From positions 191,767 to 255,766 of the forward strand of contig NZ_JOFT01000008.1 in assembly GCF_000725805.1 (NCBI RefSeq): a stretch of DNA of 64,000 nucleotides, given 5' to 3'. This document shows, piece after piece, positions 34,860-43,836 of the stretch; within the stretch, counting starts at the first letter, position 1; each line of letters starts with the position of its first letter. The position numbers and the translations under genes are program-made. A model generated the notes under the pieces. The model was not told the origin of the DNA, did not search any database, and saw only the letters and a program-made list of their open reading frames with translations. Origin of the DNA: Streptomyces xanthophaeus (GTDB taxonomy: Bacteria; Actinomycetota; Actinomycetes; Streptomycetales; Streptomycetaceae).

Positions 34860-34907
34860 GGCCTGCAGTCCTTCCGGAGGGGCGTGGGGACACGGCAGTG
34901 TGCAGCC

Positions 34908-34982
34908 GGACCGTCAGGTGTCGGACGGTCTGGTGCCGGACGGTCAGGTGCCGGTCCATTCGGTGCCGGTCCATTCGGTGAA
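34908..34982. repeat. Five tandem 15-bp repeats across the 3' end of the SDR gene
   Basis: Copies at 34908, 34923, 34938, 34953 and 34968: GGACCGTCAGGTGTC, GGACGGTCTGGTGCC, GGACGGTCAGGTGCC, GGTCCATTCGGTGCC, GGTCCATTCGGTGAA. The fourth and fifth are coding and give the repeated peptide TEWTG TEWTG at the C-terminus of the dehydrogenase. The stop lies in copy three. Confidence 0.85.
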
Positions 34983-35759
34983 GCGGCCGCCGAGGTAGCG
35001 GGCGTCGGCGTCGGCCGGGTCCAGGGCGCCGTGGCGGGCCAGTACGGCGTCCGCGTACGCCTCCGCGTCGTCCCGTGGCGCGTAGCCCAGCCGCCGGGCG
35101 GGCGAAAGGTCCCACCAGGCCCGGGTGTTGGCGGAGATCCCGTACAGGACCTCGTACCGCAGGTCAGGGGTGCGCAGCAGCGCGTCGAAGAGCCGTGCCG
35201 CGTCGCCCGGGCTCAGCCAGGTGGCCAGCGAGAGGACGTTCGTCGGTTCGGGGAAGCAGGAGCCGATGCGGACCGAGGCGACGCGCATGCCGTGGCGGTC
35301 CGCGTACAGGGAGCCGAGGGCCTCGCCGAAGACCTTGCTGGCGCCGTAGAAGGTGTCGGGCCGGGGTCGCAGGTCCGTGGTGGCGAGGCCCTCGCCGGGG
35401 AGTTCCGTGCGGGCATGGAAGCCGACGGCGTGGCTGCTGCTCGCGAACAGCACGCGGGGCACGCCGGTGCGCCGGGCCGCTTCGAAGACCTGGTAGGTCC
35501 CGTCGATGTTGTGGTGCAGGAGGTCGGCGAAGGCGGCCTCACCGGACAGTCCCGCGAGGTGCACGACCGCGCCCACCCCGGCCATGGCCCCGGCCAGCGT
35601 CCCGGAGTCGGTGATGTCGCCGCGCACCCAGTCGGCCCCGGCCCCGGGCGGCGGTTCCAGGTCGTACGGGCGCACGCTCCACCCCAGGGCCGACAGGCGG
35701 GGTGCCAGCATCCGGCCGATCCGGCCGGACGCGCCGGTGAGCAGGACCTTCGTCGCCAC
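34944..35759 (-). CDS. NAD-dependent epimerase/dehydratase, uronate-dehydrogenase-like SDR
   Basis: 271 residues from GTG 35759, preceded by AAGGGG at good distance; ATG 35786 is the alternative. NAD motif TGASGRIGRML, then VVHLAGLSG, LFASSSHAVGFH and the catalytic YGASK. The order and the FYGASKVFGEALGSLYADRH block resemble uronate dehydrogenases and related sugar SDRs. The last residues come from a 15-bp tandem repeat, so the natural C-terminus may have been extended or replaced. Upstream of the glycosyltransferase on the same strand. Confidence 0.85.
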   Translation of the reverse strand: MATKVLLTGASGRIGRMLAPRLSALGWSVRPYDLEPPPGAGADWVRGDITDSGTLAGAMAGVGAVVHLAGLSGEAAFADLLHHNIDGTYQVFEAARRTGVPRVLFASSSHAVGFHARTELPGEGLATTDLRPRPDTFYGASKVFGEALGSLYADRHGMRVASVRIGSCFPEPTNVLSLATWLSPGDAARLFDALLRTPDLRYEVLYGISANTRAWWDLSPARRLGYAPRDDAEAYADAVLARHGALDPADADARYLGGRFTEWTGTEWTGT

Positions 35760-35914
35760 GGTGCACCCCTTGTGATGATCGGTCATCCGCCGACGGGCCC
35801 GGCTTTCTTAGCGGAATGTTAGATGTGGGTGCCGGTCCTTGTTCGGCGGGTGCGGCGATTGCATGCTCTGGGCACCTTCCTCCTCCCGTCCGGGACGTTC
35901 CGTCTGGAGCCGCC

Positions 35915-37327
35915 ATGTCCTCGTCCGCCGCCGTGCCCGTCCCCCTGACCGGGGACGAGCTCAGGAAGCGCCGCCGTACCGCTCTGATCGGAGGGTCGCT
36001 CGGCAACCTCGTCGAGTGGTACGACTGGTTCGTCTACGCCAGTTTCGCGATCTACTTCGCCGACTCCTTCTTCCCCGGCGACAATCCGACCACGCAGCTG
36101 ATGAACACCGCCGGGATCTTCGCGGTCGGCTTCCTGATGCGCCCCGTCGGCGGATGGGTCCTCGGCCGCGCCGCCGACCGGCACGGGCGCAAGAGCGCGC
36201 TCACCCTCACCGTCACCATGATGTCGGTGGCCGCCCTGCTGATCGCCGTGGCCCCGACCTACGGCCAGGCCGGATACTTCGGCGCGCTGGTGCTGCTGCT
36301 GGCGCGGCTGCTCCAGGGCATGAGCATCGGCGGCGAGTACGCGGCCAGCGCCACCTACCTCACCGAGGTGTCGGCCCGCAACCGGCGCGGGCTGGGCTCG
36401 TCCTTCCAGTACGTGTCGATGACCTGCGGCCAGCTCCTCGGGCTCGGCATCCTGATCACGATGCAGCACACGCTCACCACGGCCCAGCTGGAGAGCTGGG
36501 GCTGGCGGATCCCCTTCCTCCTCGGGGCGCTGTTCGCGGTGGTCGTCTTCTGGCTGCGCAGGAGGCTCCAGGAGACGGACGCGTTCAAGGAGGAGCCGTC
36601 GGACGGGGCGGACGGCCACGACGACAGCGCGCGCGGATCGATGAAGGCCCTGTGGCAGCACCGGCGGCAGGCGGGCCTGGTGATGGCGCTCACCCTCGGC
36701 GGCACCGTCGCGTACTACACGTACACCACCTACCTCACCAAGTACCTGGTCGGCAGCGCGGGGATGGCCAAGACGACCGCCACCCTGGTCAGTTTCACCG
36801 CGCTGGCCCTCTTCGCCGTCCTCCAGCCCTTCGCCGGGATGCTGTCCGACCGGATCGGGCGCCGGCCGCTGCTGATCACCTTCGCGGTGGGCTGCACGGT
36901 CGGCACGTACCCGATCATGACCGCCCTGGGGTCGGCGTCCTCGTACTGGTCCGCGCTGGGGCTGTCCCTGCTGGCCCTGGTGATCGTCACCGGCTACACC
37001 TCGATCAACGCGGCGGTCAAGGCCGAACTCTTCCCGACCCGGGTGCGCGCCCTGGGCGTGGCCCTGCCGTACGCCGTGGCCAACGCGCTCTTCGGCGGTA
37101 CGGCGGAGTACGTGGCCCTGTGGTTCAAGAGCCACGGCCGCGAATCGATGTTCTTCTGGTACGTCTCCGGGTGCGCGCTGGTCTCCCTGGTGACGTACGT
37201 GCTGATGCCGGACACCCGCAACACCGCGCTCAGCCGCGCGGAGGCCGAGGCCGACGAGGCGGACGCCGCGGCGGCCTCCGGCGCCGGTCCGGAACGGGAA
37301 CGTCCGGCAACGGCTCCCGTAAGCTGA
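35915..37327 (+). CDS. MHS-family MFS transporter (organic acid/H+ symporter type)
   Basis: 470 residues from ATG 35915 with GGAG five bases upstream. Twelve predicted membrane segments. The family signature is LVEWYDWFVYASFAIYFADS at the first helix, the loop GRAADRHGRKSAL and ARLLQGMSIGGEYAASATYL. The subfamily carries alpha-ketoglutarate, citrate, shikimate or betaine-like solutes. The neighbouring two-component system and TAXI receptor suggest organic-acid sensing and uptake. Confidence 0.92.
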   Translation: MSSSAAVPVPLTGDELRKRRRTALIGGSLGNLVEWYDWFVYASFAIYFADSFFPGDNPTTQLMNTAGIFAVGFLMRPVGGWVLGRAADRHGRKSALTLTVTMMSVAALLIAVAPTYGQAGYFGALVLLLARLLQGMSIGGEYAASATYLTEVSARNRRGLGSSFQYVSMTCGQLLGLGILITMQHTLTTAQLESWGWRIPFLLGALFAVVVFWLRRRLQETDAFKEEPSDGADGHDDSARGSMKALWQHRRQAGLVMALTLGGTVAYYTYTTYLTKYLVGSAGMAKTTATLVSFTALALFAVLQPFAGMLSDRIGRRPLLITFAVGCTVGTYPIMTALGSASSYWSALGLSLLALVIVTGYTSINAAVKAELFPTRVRALGVALPYAVANALFGGTAEYVALWFKSHGRESMFFWYVSGCALVSLVTYVLMPDTRNTALSRAEAEADEADAAAASGAGPERERPATAPVS

Positions 37328-37361
37328 GCCGACCGGTTCACGGGTCGCGGGGGAACTGCCG

Positions 37362-38033
37362 ATGCACGCGCTTCTCGTCGAGGACGACGACCGCATGGCC
37401 CAGGCCCTCGGCACCGCCCTCGCGCAGCGCGGGCACACGGTCCGCAGGGCCGCCCGCGCGCTGGACGCCCTGCGGCACGTCCGCGAGGCCGACTTCGTCC
37501 TCCTCGACCTGGGGCTGCCCGACCTGGACGGGCTGGAGCTGCTGCGGCGGCTGCGGACCGTCTGCGACGCGCCGCTGATCGTGGTGACGGCGCGCTGCGA
37601 GGAGCGCGACATCGTGCAGGGGCTGCGGGCGGGCGCCGACGACTACGTCGTCAAACCGTTCCGGATGGCCGAGCTGATGGCCCGGATCGACACCGTCCGC
37701 CGCCGTACGGGCCCGCGGCCCGGCCCGGCGGAGGGCGTCGACCGCACCGTGTGCGCCGGAGACGTCGAGGTGGATCCTGCGCGCCGCACGGTCACCGTGG
37801 CGGGCAGCGAAGTACGGCTGACCCGGCGGGAGTTCGACGTGCTGGCCTTCCTGGCCGCCCGCCCGGACGAGGTGCACGCGCGCGCCGAGATCCTGGACCG
37901 GATCTGGGGTGACGCCTTCCTCGCGCACTCCCGTTCGCTGGACGTCCACGTCGCGGGCATCCGCGCCAAGACCGGGCGTCCCGCGCTGGTGCGGACCGTC
38001 CACGGTTTCGGCTACCAGCTCGGCCGGCCGTGA
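37362..38033 (+). CDS. OmpR-family response regulator
   Basis: 223 residues. Receiver domain with acidic pocket EDDD and phospho-acceptor Asp about 49 in VLLDLGLPDLDG, conserved Lys in VVKPFR. C-terminal winged helix (LTRREFDVLAFLAARPDEVH; SLDVHVAGIRAKTGRPALVR). ATG 37362 after GGGGGAA. Its stop overlaps the sensor kinase start by 4 bp. The domain style recalls TctD-type regulators of tricarboxylate uptake. Confidence 0.93.
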   Translation: MHALLVEDDDRMAQALGTALAQRGHTVRRAARALDALRHVREADFVLLDLGLPDLDGLELLRRLRTVCDAPLIVVTARCEERDIVQGLRAGADDYVVKPFRMAELMARIDTVRRRTGPRPGPAEGVDRTVCAGDVEVDPARRTVTVAGSEVRLTRREFDVLAFLAARPDEVHARAEILDRIWGDAFLAHSRSLDVHVAGIRAKTGRPALVRTVHGFGYQLGRP

Positions 38034-39433
38034 GGCGCAGGCTCCTGGCCGTGCTGACGGTGCTCATGGGGGTCGCGGCGCTGCTCCTGTGCGTCCCCCT
38101 GGCCGACGCCTACGCGCGCGGCCGGACCGAGCACCTCCTCCTGCAACGGCGTTCGGAGGCCGTGCGGTTCGCGGACCTCGCGGAACGGATGCGCACCGCG
38201 GCGGACCGGGCGGAGCTGTCCGCGGAGATCAGCCGGTACGCCGAGCTGTACGGGGCCTCGGTGGTCGTGGTGGACACGTCGGGGGCGACGGTCGCCCGGG
38301 CGGGGACGAATCCCTCCGCGCACGCGGGCCCCGACGGATCCGCCGCGGTGGCGGACGCCCGGCGGCGCGCTCTCACCGGCCGCTCCACGGACCGGCTGCC
38401 GACCGTCCACCCCTGGAGTCCGGCCGGTGTGGTGATCGCCGAACCGGTGGGGCGGGACGAGCGGGTCAGCGGGGCGGTCCTGATGGCCGTGCCCACCGCG
38501 GCGGCCCGGCGGGACGTGACGGTCCGCTGGTCACTCATCGGCGCCGGGGCCGTCGGCGCCTTCACGGCGGCGGCCCTGGTGGCGGCGGGCATCGCGCGCT
38601 GGCTGATGCGGCCGGTCCTCGATCTGGACCGCACCGTGGAGCGGCTGACCGCCGGCCGGCTCCAGGCGCGGGCCGTCTCCGAGACCGGGCCGCCCGAACT
38701 GCGCCGTCTGCGGCAGCACTTCAACGTGATGGCGCAGGCCATGGCGGACTCCATCGGCCGCCAGCGGGACTTCGTGGCCGACGCCTCCCACCAGCTCCGC
38801 AATCCGCTGGCCGCCCTGGTCCTCCAGCTGGAGAACGTCGAACCGCACATCGCTCCCGGCCCCGGCCGGGCGGAGCACTCCCGCGCCCTGGACGAGGCGG
38901 AGCGCCTGGCCGAACTCCTCGACGGTCTGCTGGCCCTGGCCCGGGTGGAGTCCGCCACGGCGGAGCTGACGGACCAGGACGTGTCGCGGGCCGTACGGGA
39001 CCGGGTGCGGGCCTGGTCCCCGGTCTTCGAGGACGCCGGCCTGGAACTGTCCGTCACCGGGCTGCCCGAGGGGCTGCGGGCGCACGGCCTGCCCGACGCG
39101 GTGGGCCGGGTGCTGGACGCGCTCCTGGACAACGCCCTCAAGTTCGTCCCGCGCGGCGGACGCATCGAGGTGAGTGCCGCGGCGGACCCGGACGGAGGGA
39201 GCGCCGTGGTGCGGGTGGCCGACGACGGGCCGGGCGTCCCGCAGGACCAGCTCCCCCTGCTGCTCCGGCGCTTCGCGCGGTCCCCCGGTCACCAGAACGT
39301 GCCCGGCAGCGGGCTGGGTCTGGCCATCGCGGACGAGATCGCCCGGATCAGCGGCGGCGACCTCCTGGCCGGCCCGAACGCCCCGCACGGCCTGGTCCTG
39401 GAGCTCAGGCTGCCGGGCGGCGCCCGGCCGTGA
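38030..39433 (+). CDS. Sensor histidine kinase
   Basis: 467 residues. One membrane helix at the N-terminus (about 5-25), an extracytoplasmic sensor region of about 140 residues, a second helix (about 167-190), HAMP-like linker, phospho-acceptor His about 254 in DASHQLRNPLAAL, then the ATPase domain with N-box DNALKFV, G1 ADDGPGVP and G2 GSGLGLAIADEIA. Translationally coupled to the response regulator (GTGA). TctE-like layout. Confidence 0.93.
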   Translation: MRRRLLAVLTVLMGVAALLLCVPLADAYARGRTEHLLLQRRSEAVRFADLAERMRTAADRAELSAEISRYAELYGASVVVVDTSGATVARAGTNPSAHAGPDGSAAVADARRRALTGRSTDRLPTVHPWSPAGVVIAEPVGRDERVSGAVLMAVPTAAARRDVTVRWSLIGAGAVGAFTAAALVAAGIARWLMRPVLDLDRTVERLTAGRLQARAVSETGPPELRRLRQHFNVMAQAMADSIGRQRDFVADASHQLRNPLAALVLQLENVEPHIAPGPGRAEHSRALDEAERLAELLDGLLALARVESATAELTDQDVSRAVRDRVRAWSPVFEDAGLELSVTGLPEGLRAHGLPDAVGRVLDALLDNALKFVPRGGRIEVSAAADPDGGSAVVRVADDGPGVPQDQLPLLLRRFARSPGHQNVPGSGLGLAIADEIARISGGDLLAGPNAPHGLVLELRLPGGARP

Positions 39434-39456
39434 CCGGCCCGGTGCCCGGTGCCCGG

Positions 39457-40425
39457 TCAGCCGTACACGGACCGGTAGTAGGCGGCCGCCCCCGGGTGCA
39501 GCGGCACGGCGCCGGTGGAGATGGCGAACCGGGGCTCCAGCCGGGCCCCCGCCGTCACCTCGCGCAGCAGGTCGCGCCAGCGCTCGTAGACCACCTGGAG
39601 GAGGGCGCGGACCACCTCGGGCGGGAGGTCGGCGCGGGCCAGCAGGTAGTTTCCGACGCCGACCGTCGCCACGGGGCCGGCCAGTCCGTAGGCCCCCGCC
39701 GGAAGGGTGACCGTCGTGTAGACCGGGCCGTGGCGCTCGCGCAGCGCGCCCGCGTGGCCGTCCAGCGGGAGGAACCGCAGGGGCAGTTCGCGGGCCAGTT
39801 CCGTCAGGGCCGGGGTGGGCACTCCCCCGGACCAGAACAAGGCGTCGACGGAGCCCTCGTGCAGCGCCCGCGCGGACTCGGCGAGGCCCAGCCGGCGCTC
39901 CTGCACGGGGCGGGGGCCTTCGTGCAGCCCGGCCGCCCGCAGGATGCGTCCCGCGACGACCTGCACCCCGGACCCCGCTGCTCCCGCCGCGACGGGCCGG
40001 CCGGCCAGGTCCTCCACCGAGCGCACCGGCCCGGCCGCCGGGACGAGGAGGTGCGTGTAGTTCACGTAGACCCTGGCGAGTGCGGTGACGGCGACCTGGC
40101 GGGCGAACGACTCCCGGCCCAGCGCCGCGTCCTCGGCCACGTCGGCCATCGCCAGCGCGAGGTCGACGGAGCCCTCGTCGAGGTCCCGCAGGTTGTCCAC
40201 GCTCGCCGCGGTGCTCACCGCGGCGATCTCCAGCGGGGCGCCGCTCGCGGCGACGGCCCGTGCCAGGGCCTTCCCGAACGCGTTGTACGGGCCGCCGTCC
40301 GGCCCCGTCGCGAGCCGCAGGCGCCGCGGCGGGACGGCGTCGCCCGAGCACCCGGTGAGGGCCGCCGCGGCCGCGCCGAGCCCGGCCCCCATCAGCCGTC
40401 GTCGGCTCGGCCCCGTCCTGGTCAC
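39457..40425 (-). CDS. TAXI-family solute-binding lipoprotein
   Basis: 322 residues. The N-terminus combines a twin-arginine motif (SRRRLMGAGLG) with a lipobox ALTGC, so probably Tat-exported and lipid-anchored. The mature part begins LRLATGPDGGPYNAFGKALA and has VNYTHLLVPA, GSGVQVVAGRILRAAG and SVDALFWSGGVPTPALTELA, the pattern of TAXI receptors from TRAP transporters. No TRAP membrane subunits (DctQM-type) are nearby. Convergent with the sensor kinase, 23 bp apart; it may present ligand to that kinase. Confidence 0.87.
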   Translation of the reverse strand: MTRTGPSRRRLMGAGLGAAAAALTGCSGDAVPPRRLRLATGPDGGPYNAFGKALARAVAASGAPLEIAAVSTAASVDNLRDLDEGSVDLALAMADVAEDAALGRESFARQVAVTALARVYVNYTHLLVPAAGPVRSVEDLAGRPVAAGAAGSGVQVVAGRILRAAGLHEGPRPVQERRLGLAESARALHEGSVDALFWSGGVPTPALTELARELPLRFLPLDGHAGALRERHGPVYTTVTLPAGAYGLAGPVATVGVGNYLLARADLPPEVVRALLQVVYERWRDLLREVTAGARLEPRFAISTGAVPLHPGAAAYYRSVYG

Positions 40426-40468
40426 GGCGGCAGCCTACGGGGTGACCGTCCGCGGGGGCGCCGCCCGG

Positions 40469-41215
40469 TCAGGCAGGCAGCCTCAGGAGCATCAGCGGGC
40501 TGCTGGTGGGCTGCGGGGAGCCGCCCTCGGGTTCGAGGGTCAGCCCGACCGCGCGGGCCCGGCCCGGGTCGCCCTGCATCAGGACGGCTCCGTCCGCCTG
40601 GAGCAGACCGGCGGGCCGCATGGTGCCGTTGTCGTCGAACCACAGCTGGTAGGTCCTGCCCGCGTCCGCCTTCGGCAGGCCGGTGCTGAGGAAGACGGCC
40701 CGGTTCAGGCCCGCGGAGGTGACCACGGACGTGGCCGCGCCGCTGCTGGTGCGCCCGTGGACGGTCTTGGCGTCGGGCGCGGTCATCACGGCCGTCAGCG
40801 CCTGCACCTGCCGGTCGGCCTGCTGGGCCTGCGTACGGGCCTGCTCGGCCTGCTGGTGCTGCCAGACCGCGACCCCGCCGAAGGCCGCGGCGGCCACGAC
40901 GCTGGCGGCGACGGCGAAGGGGCCCGCCTTGCGCACGAGGGCCGTACCGAGACGGACCGGGCGGCCGGAGCGGACGTGCGGCGGGAGCTGGCGCACGGTG
41001 TCGACCTGTTCCAGGACGGCCTGCTTCATGTGCGGGGGCGCGGGTACGCCCACGGCTGCGGCCAGGCGCGCCGCCGTGGCCGAGAAGCCGCTCACCTCCG
41101 CCGTGCAGGAGGCGCACCGCCCCAGGTGGACGAGGAAGGCCTCGCGCTCCTCCGGGGCGAGCGCGTCGAGTGCGTACGCGCCGGCCAGGGCGTGCAGGTC
41201 TTCTTCGTGCCTCAT
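40469..41215 (-). CDS. rskA: Anti-sigma factor, RskA type
   Basis: 248 residues. N-terminal zinc-finger-like anti-sigma domain with H30, C34, C37 (HLGRCASC), a membrane helix at about 96-118, and an extracytoplasmic RskA domain (about 140-248; TYQLWFDDNGTMRPAGLLQ). It holds SigK inactive at the membrane until released by proteolysis. ATG overlaps the sigK stop (ATGA), the usual coupling for ECF sigma/anti-sigma pairs. Confidence 0.92.
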   Translation of the reverse strand: MRHEEDLHALAGAYALDALAPEEREAFLVHLGRCASCTAEVSGFSATAARLAAAVGVPAPPHMKQAVLEQVDTVRQLPPHVRSGRPVRLGTALVRKAGPFAVAASVVAAAAFGGVAVWQHQQAEQARTQAQQADRQVQALTAVMTAPDAKTVHGRTSSGAATSVVTSAGLNRAVFLSTGLPKADAGRTYQLWFDDNGTMRPAGLLQADGAVLMQGDPGRARAVGLTLEPEGGSPQPTSSPLMLLRLPA

Positions 41216-41817
41216 GTGGTCACCCCCATGCAGTCGCGCAGCCGGATGAGTCCGTCACGCATACGGGTCTTGACGGTGGGAAGCGGTGCCCGCAGCGTCT
41301 CCGCAACCTCGCGGTAGGTCAGGCCCTGGTAGTAGGCCAGTGTGACGGCCTGGCGCTGGAGATCGGTCAGCATGCGCATGCAGCGGCGCACCTGCTCGCT
41401 CTCCAGGCGCGTCTCCACCTGCTCGGCCACCTCGTCGAAGGGCCGCTGCTGTTCGCGTACGGCCGTGCTCCGGTCGCGGTCCGCGGCGGCCTGGGCCGAC
41501 CGGACCCGGTCGACGGCCCTGCGGTGCGCGAGCGTGGCCACCCACGTGGTGACGCTGCCCGCCTCGGGGCGGTAGCGGGCGGCCTGGCGCCACAGGTCGA
41601 TCATCACCTCCTGGGCCACCTCCTCCGCCTGGGCCCGGTCGCGGACGACCTTCAAGGCGATGCCGAACACCGTGCTGACCACACCGTCGTAGAGGACCGC
41701 GAAGGCGTCCTTGTCTCCGCGGGCCACCTGCTGCATGACGTCCTCCAGCGCTCCCGCTGCTTCCGGCCCGGGGCCGCCGCGTGCGCGCGGCCGGCCGAAC
41801 GGCTGGGGGCGGCTCAC
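41212..41817 (-). CDS. sigK: ECF sigma factor, SigK type
   Basis: 201 residues from GTG 41817, seven bases after GAGGAG; GTG 41826 is too close to that site. Region 2 reads AFAVLYDGVVSTVFGIALKV and EEVAQEVMIDLWRQAARYRP; region 4 reads LAYYQGLTYREVAETLRAPL then PTVKTRMRDGLIRL. It belongs with the SigK group by sequence style and by its RskA partner and target genes. It should direct RNA polymerase to promoters in front of the divergent molybdo-enzyme gene and the 44.6-50.9 kb operon. Confidence 0.92.
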   Translation of the reverse strand: MSRPQPFGRPRARGGPGPEAAGALEDVMQQVARGDKDAFAVLYDGVVSTVFGIALKVVRDRAQAEEVAQEVMIDLWRQAARYRPEAGSVTTWVATLAHRRAVDRVRSAQAAADRDRSTAVREQQRPFDEVAEQVETRLESEQVRRCMRMLTDLQRQAVTLAYYQGLTYREVAETLRAPLPTVKTRMRDGLIRLRDCMGVTT

Positions 41818-42071
41818 CGGATCCACTCCTCGCGCGGCGGCGCGGCCTGCCGCCGGCCGGTGTCGGGGCGTGCGCCCTCGTGCATCCCTCGCATGAACAA
41901 CCCTTCACTCCCGGACGGGGCCGGCCCCCGGGGACGGAGGACGGCTGCGGGCTCGCCTCACGACGCTCCCACCTTCACTTCGTCACCCGCGCCCCTGCGG
42001 ATTGGCCTTCTGTACGAAGGGTGCGGGCCGCTGTCAACACACAGTCCCCCGGAACCCGTTCGAGGGAACAC

Positions 42072-42099
42072 CCAATCCGCCGGACGGACCACGCCGAAT
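42072..42099 (+). promoter_or_regulatory. Candidate SigK promoter of the molybdo-oxidoreductase gene
   Basis: CCAATCC (42072-42078) and CCGAAT (42094-42099) with a 15-nt spacer resemble the mycobacterial SigK consensus as I recall it (CCATCC, 16-17 nt, CCGAAT). Transcription would begin near 42106, at or next to GTG 42107, giving a leaderless mRNA. The promoter overlaps the upstream ATG 42098, which argues against that start. The rest of the 289-bp sigK gap holds nothing else I can support. Confidence 0.5.
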
Positions 42100-42106
42100 G
42101 CGGGGT

Positions 42107-43723
42107 GTGAGCAACCTCCGTACGACCGTCACCGGCGGCGCCCTCGGCGCCGTGTCCGGTCTGCTGTCCGGTTTCACCGCACTGGCGGTGGCCGAAGCCG
42201 TCGCCTCGCTGGTGCGGCCGCGGACCGGGCCGGTGACCGTCGTCGGCGGGGCCGCGATCGACCGGGCCCCGGCGCCGGTGAAGGACTTCGCGATCCGCAC
42301 CTTCGGTGAAGACGACAAGCTCGTCCTCCAGCTCGGCATCCTGGCCGCCCTCGGCGTCCTCGGAGTGGGCCTGGGCCTGCTGGCGCTGCGCCACCGGCGG
42401 GCCGGCAGCGCCGGTGTCCTGCTGTTCGGCCTGGTCGGGGCGGCCGCCGCGCTCAGCCGGCCGGACGCCCGGGGGGCCGCCGACACCCTGCCGTCGCTGG
42501 CCGGAGCGGTGGCGGGCGCGGTGGCGCTGTACATCCTGGCCGGGAAGGCCGCCGGGGCCGACGCACAGGCCGGTGGCGGGGCCGACGCGCAGTCCGGCGC
42601 ACGGACCGACGGAGCCTTCGGCGGCGGCTGGTCCCGGCGGGGGTTCCTGACGGCGGCCTCCGTCACCGCGGTGGCCGCCACGGGAGCGGGCCTGCTCGGC
42701 CGCACCCTGAGCGGGCGGCGCGGGCGGGGAGCCGTCGCCTCCCGCGAGGCGGTCGTCCTCCCCGCGCCCGCCTCCCCGGCGGCCCCCCTGCCTGCGGGGG
42801 CGCAGCTGAAGGTGGCCGGGATCAGCCCCTTCACCACACCGAACGGGGACTTCTACCGGGTCGACACCGCCCTGGCCGTCCCCATGGTGGACGCCGGCAC
42901 CTGGCGGCTGCGCATCCACGGCACGGGGGTGGCCCGGCCGCGCAGCTACACCTTCCGCGAGCTGCTGGCCCGTCCCCTGGTCGAGCGTGACATCACCTTG
43001 ACCTGCGTCTCCAACGAGGTGGGAGGTCCGTACGCCGGACACGCCCGCTGGCTCGGCGTACCGCTGGGTGACCTGCTGCGGGAGTGCGGGGTGCGGCCGC
43101 CCTCCGGGGGCGGCCGGGCGGACCAGCTCGTCGCCCGCTCCGTGGACGGCATGACCCTGGGCTCCCCCGTCGAGGACGTGATGGACGGCCGCGACGCGCT
43201 GCTCGCGGTCGGCATGAACGGCGAGCCCCTGCCCTTCGCCCACGGCTTCCCCGTGCGGATGGTCGTCCCCGGCCTGTACGGGTACGTGTCGGCCTGCAAG
43301 TGGATCGAGGACATCGAGCTCACCACCTTCGACCGGTACGACCCGTACTGGGTCCGGCGCGGATGGGCCCGCAGGGCGCCCGTCAAGACGCAGGCCCGCA
43401 TCGACACCCCGAAGCCCTTCGCCCGCCCCGGCGGCGCGGAGGTCATGGTCGCCGGGGTGGCCTGGGCCCAGCACCGCGGGATCACCCGCGTCGAGGTCCG
43501 GGTCGACGACGGCCCGTGGGAGGACGCCGACCTGGCGGCCCAGGACACCGTCGACACCTGGCGGCAGTGGTCCTACCCCTGGCGGCCCACCCCGGGCGGC
43601 CACACCCTCACCGTCCGCGCCACCGACGGCACCGGCGCCGTGCAGACCGAGGACCGCACCCGCACCGTCCCCGACGGGGCGAGCGGCCGGCACAGCGTCT
43701 TCGTCACCGCCGGACCGCCCTGA
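42107..43723 (+). CDS. Membrane-bound sulfite-oxidase-family molybdopterin oxidoreductase with internal Tat signal
   Basis: 538 residues. Four N-terminal membrane helices, then an internal twin-arginine sequence SRRGFLTAASVTAVAATGAG (about 176-195) that would insert a fifth helix and export the folded cofactor domain. The catalytic domain has the molybdenum-ligand Cys about 300 in ITLTCVSNEVGGP, then ARWLGVPLGDLL and VVPGLYGYVSACKWI, followed by the Mo-co dimerisation domain at the C-terminus. Family members oxidise sulfite or reduce sulfoxides. ATG 42098 is the other possible start. Confidence 0.87.
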   Translation: MSNLRTTVTGGALGAVSGLLSGFTALAVAEAVASLVRPRTGPVTVVGGAAIDRAPAPVKDFAIRTFGEDDKLVLQLGILAALGVLGVGLGLLALRHRRAGSAGVLLFGLVGAAAALSRPDARGAADTLPSLAGAVAGAVALYILAGKAAGADAQAGGGADAQSGARTDGAFGGGWSRRGFLTAASVTAVAATGAGLLGRTLSGRRGRGAVASREAVVLPAPASPAAPLPAGAQLKVAGISPFTTPNGDFYRVDTALAVPMVDAGTWRLRIHGTGVARPRSYTFRELLARPLVERDITLTCVSNEVGGPYAGHARWLGVPLGDLLRECGVRPPSGGGRADQLVARSVDGMTLGSPVEDVMDGRDALLAVGMNGEPLPFAHGFPVRMVVPGLYGYVSACKWIEDIELTTFDRYDPYWVRRGWARRAPVKTQARIDTPKPFARPGGAEVMVAGVAWAQHRGITRVEVRVDDGPWEDADLAAQDTVDTWRQWSYPWRPTPGGHTLTVRATDGTGAVQTEDRTRTVPDGASGRHSVFVTAGPP

Positions 43724-43836
43724 GGCCGGACCCCCGGCCACGCGACCACCACCGGACCACCTGACCAGCACCTGACCACCCGACCATCCGACCACCTCAG
43801 GTCATCGCTTTCATGAACCCACAGGAGAAACACACC

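Noticed and set aside
34908..34982. Possible CRISPR array
   Set aside because: Units are 15 bp, contiguous without spacers, and no cas genes are present; it is a simple tandem repeat.
43741..43800. GACCACC-rich stretch before the fasciclin gene as an operator array
   Set aside because: The units are irregular in length and spacing and give no clear dyad; only the CCATCC hexamer was kept, as a weak promoter hint.
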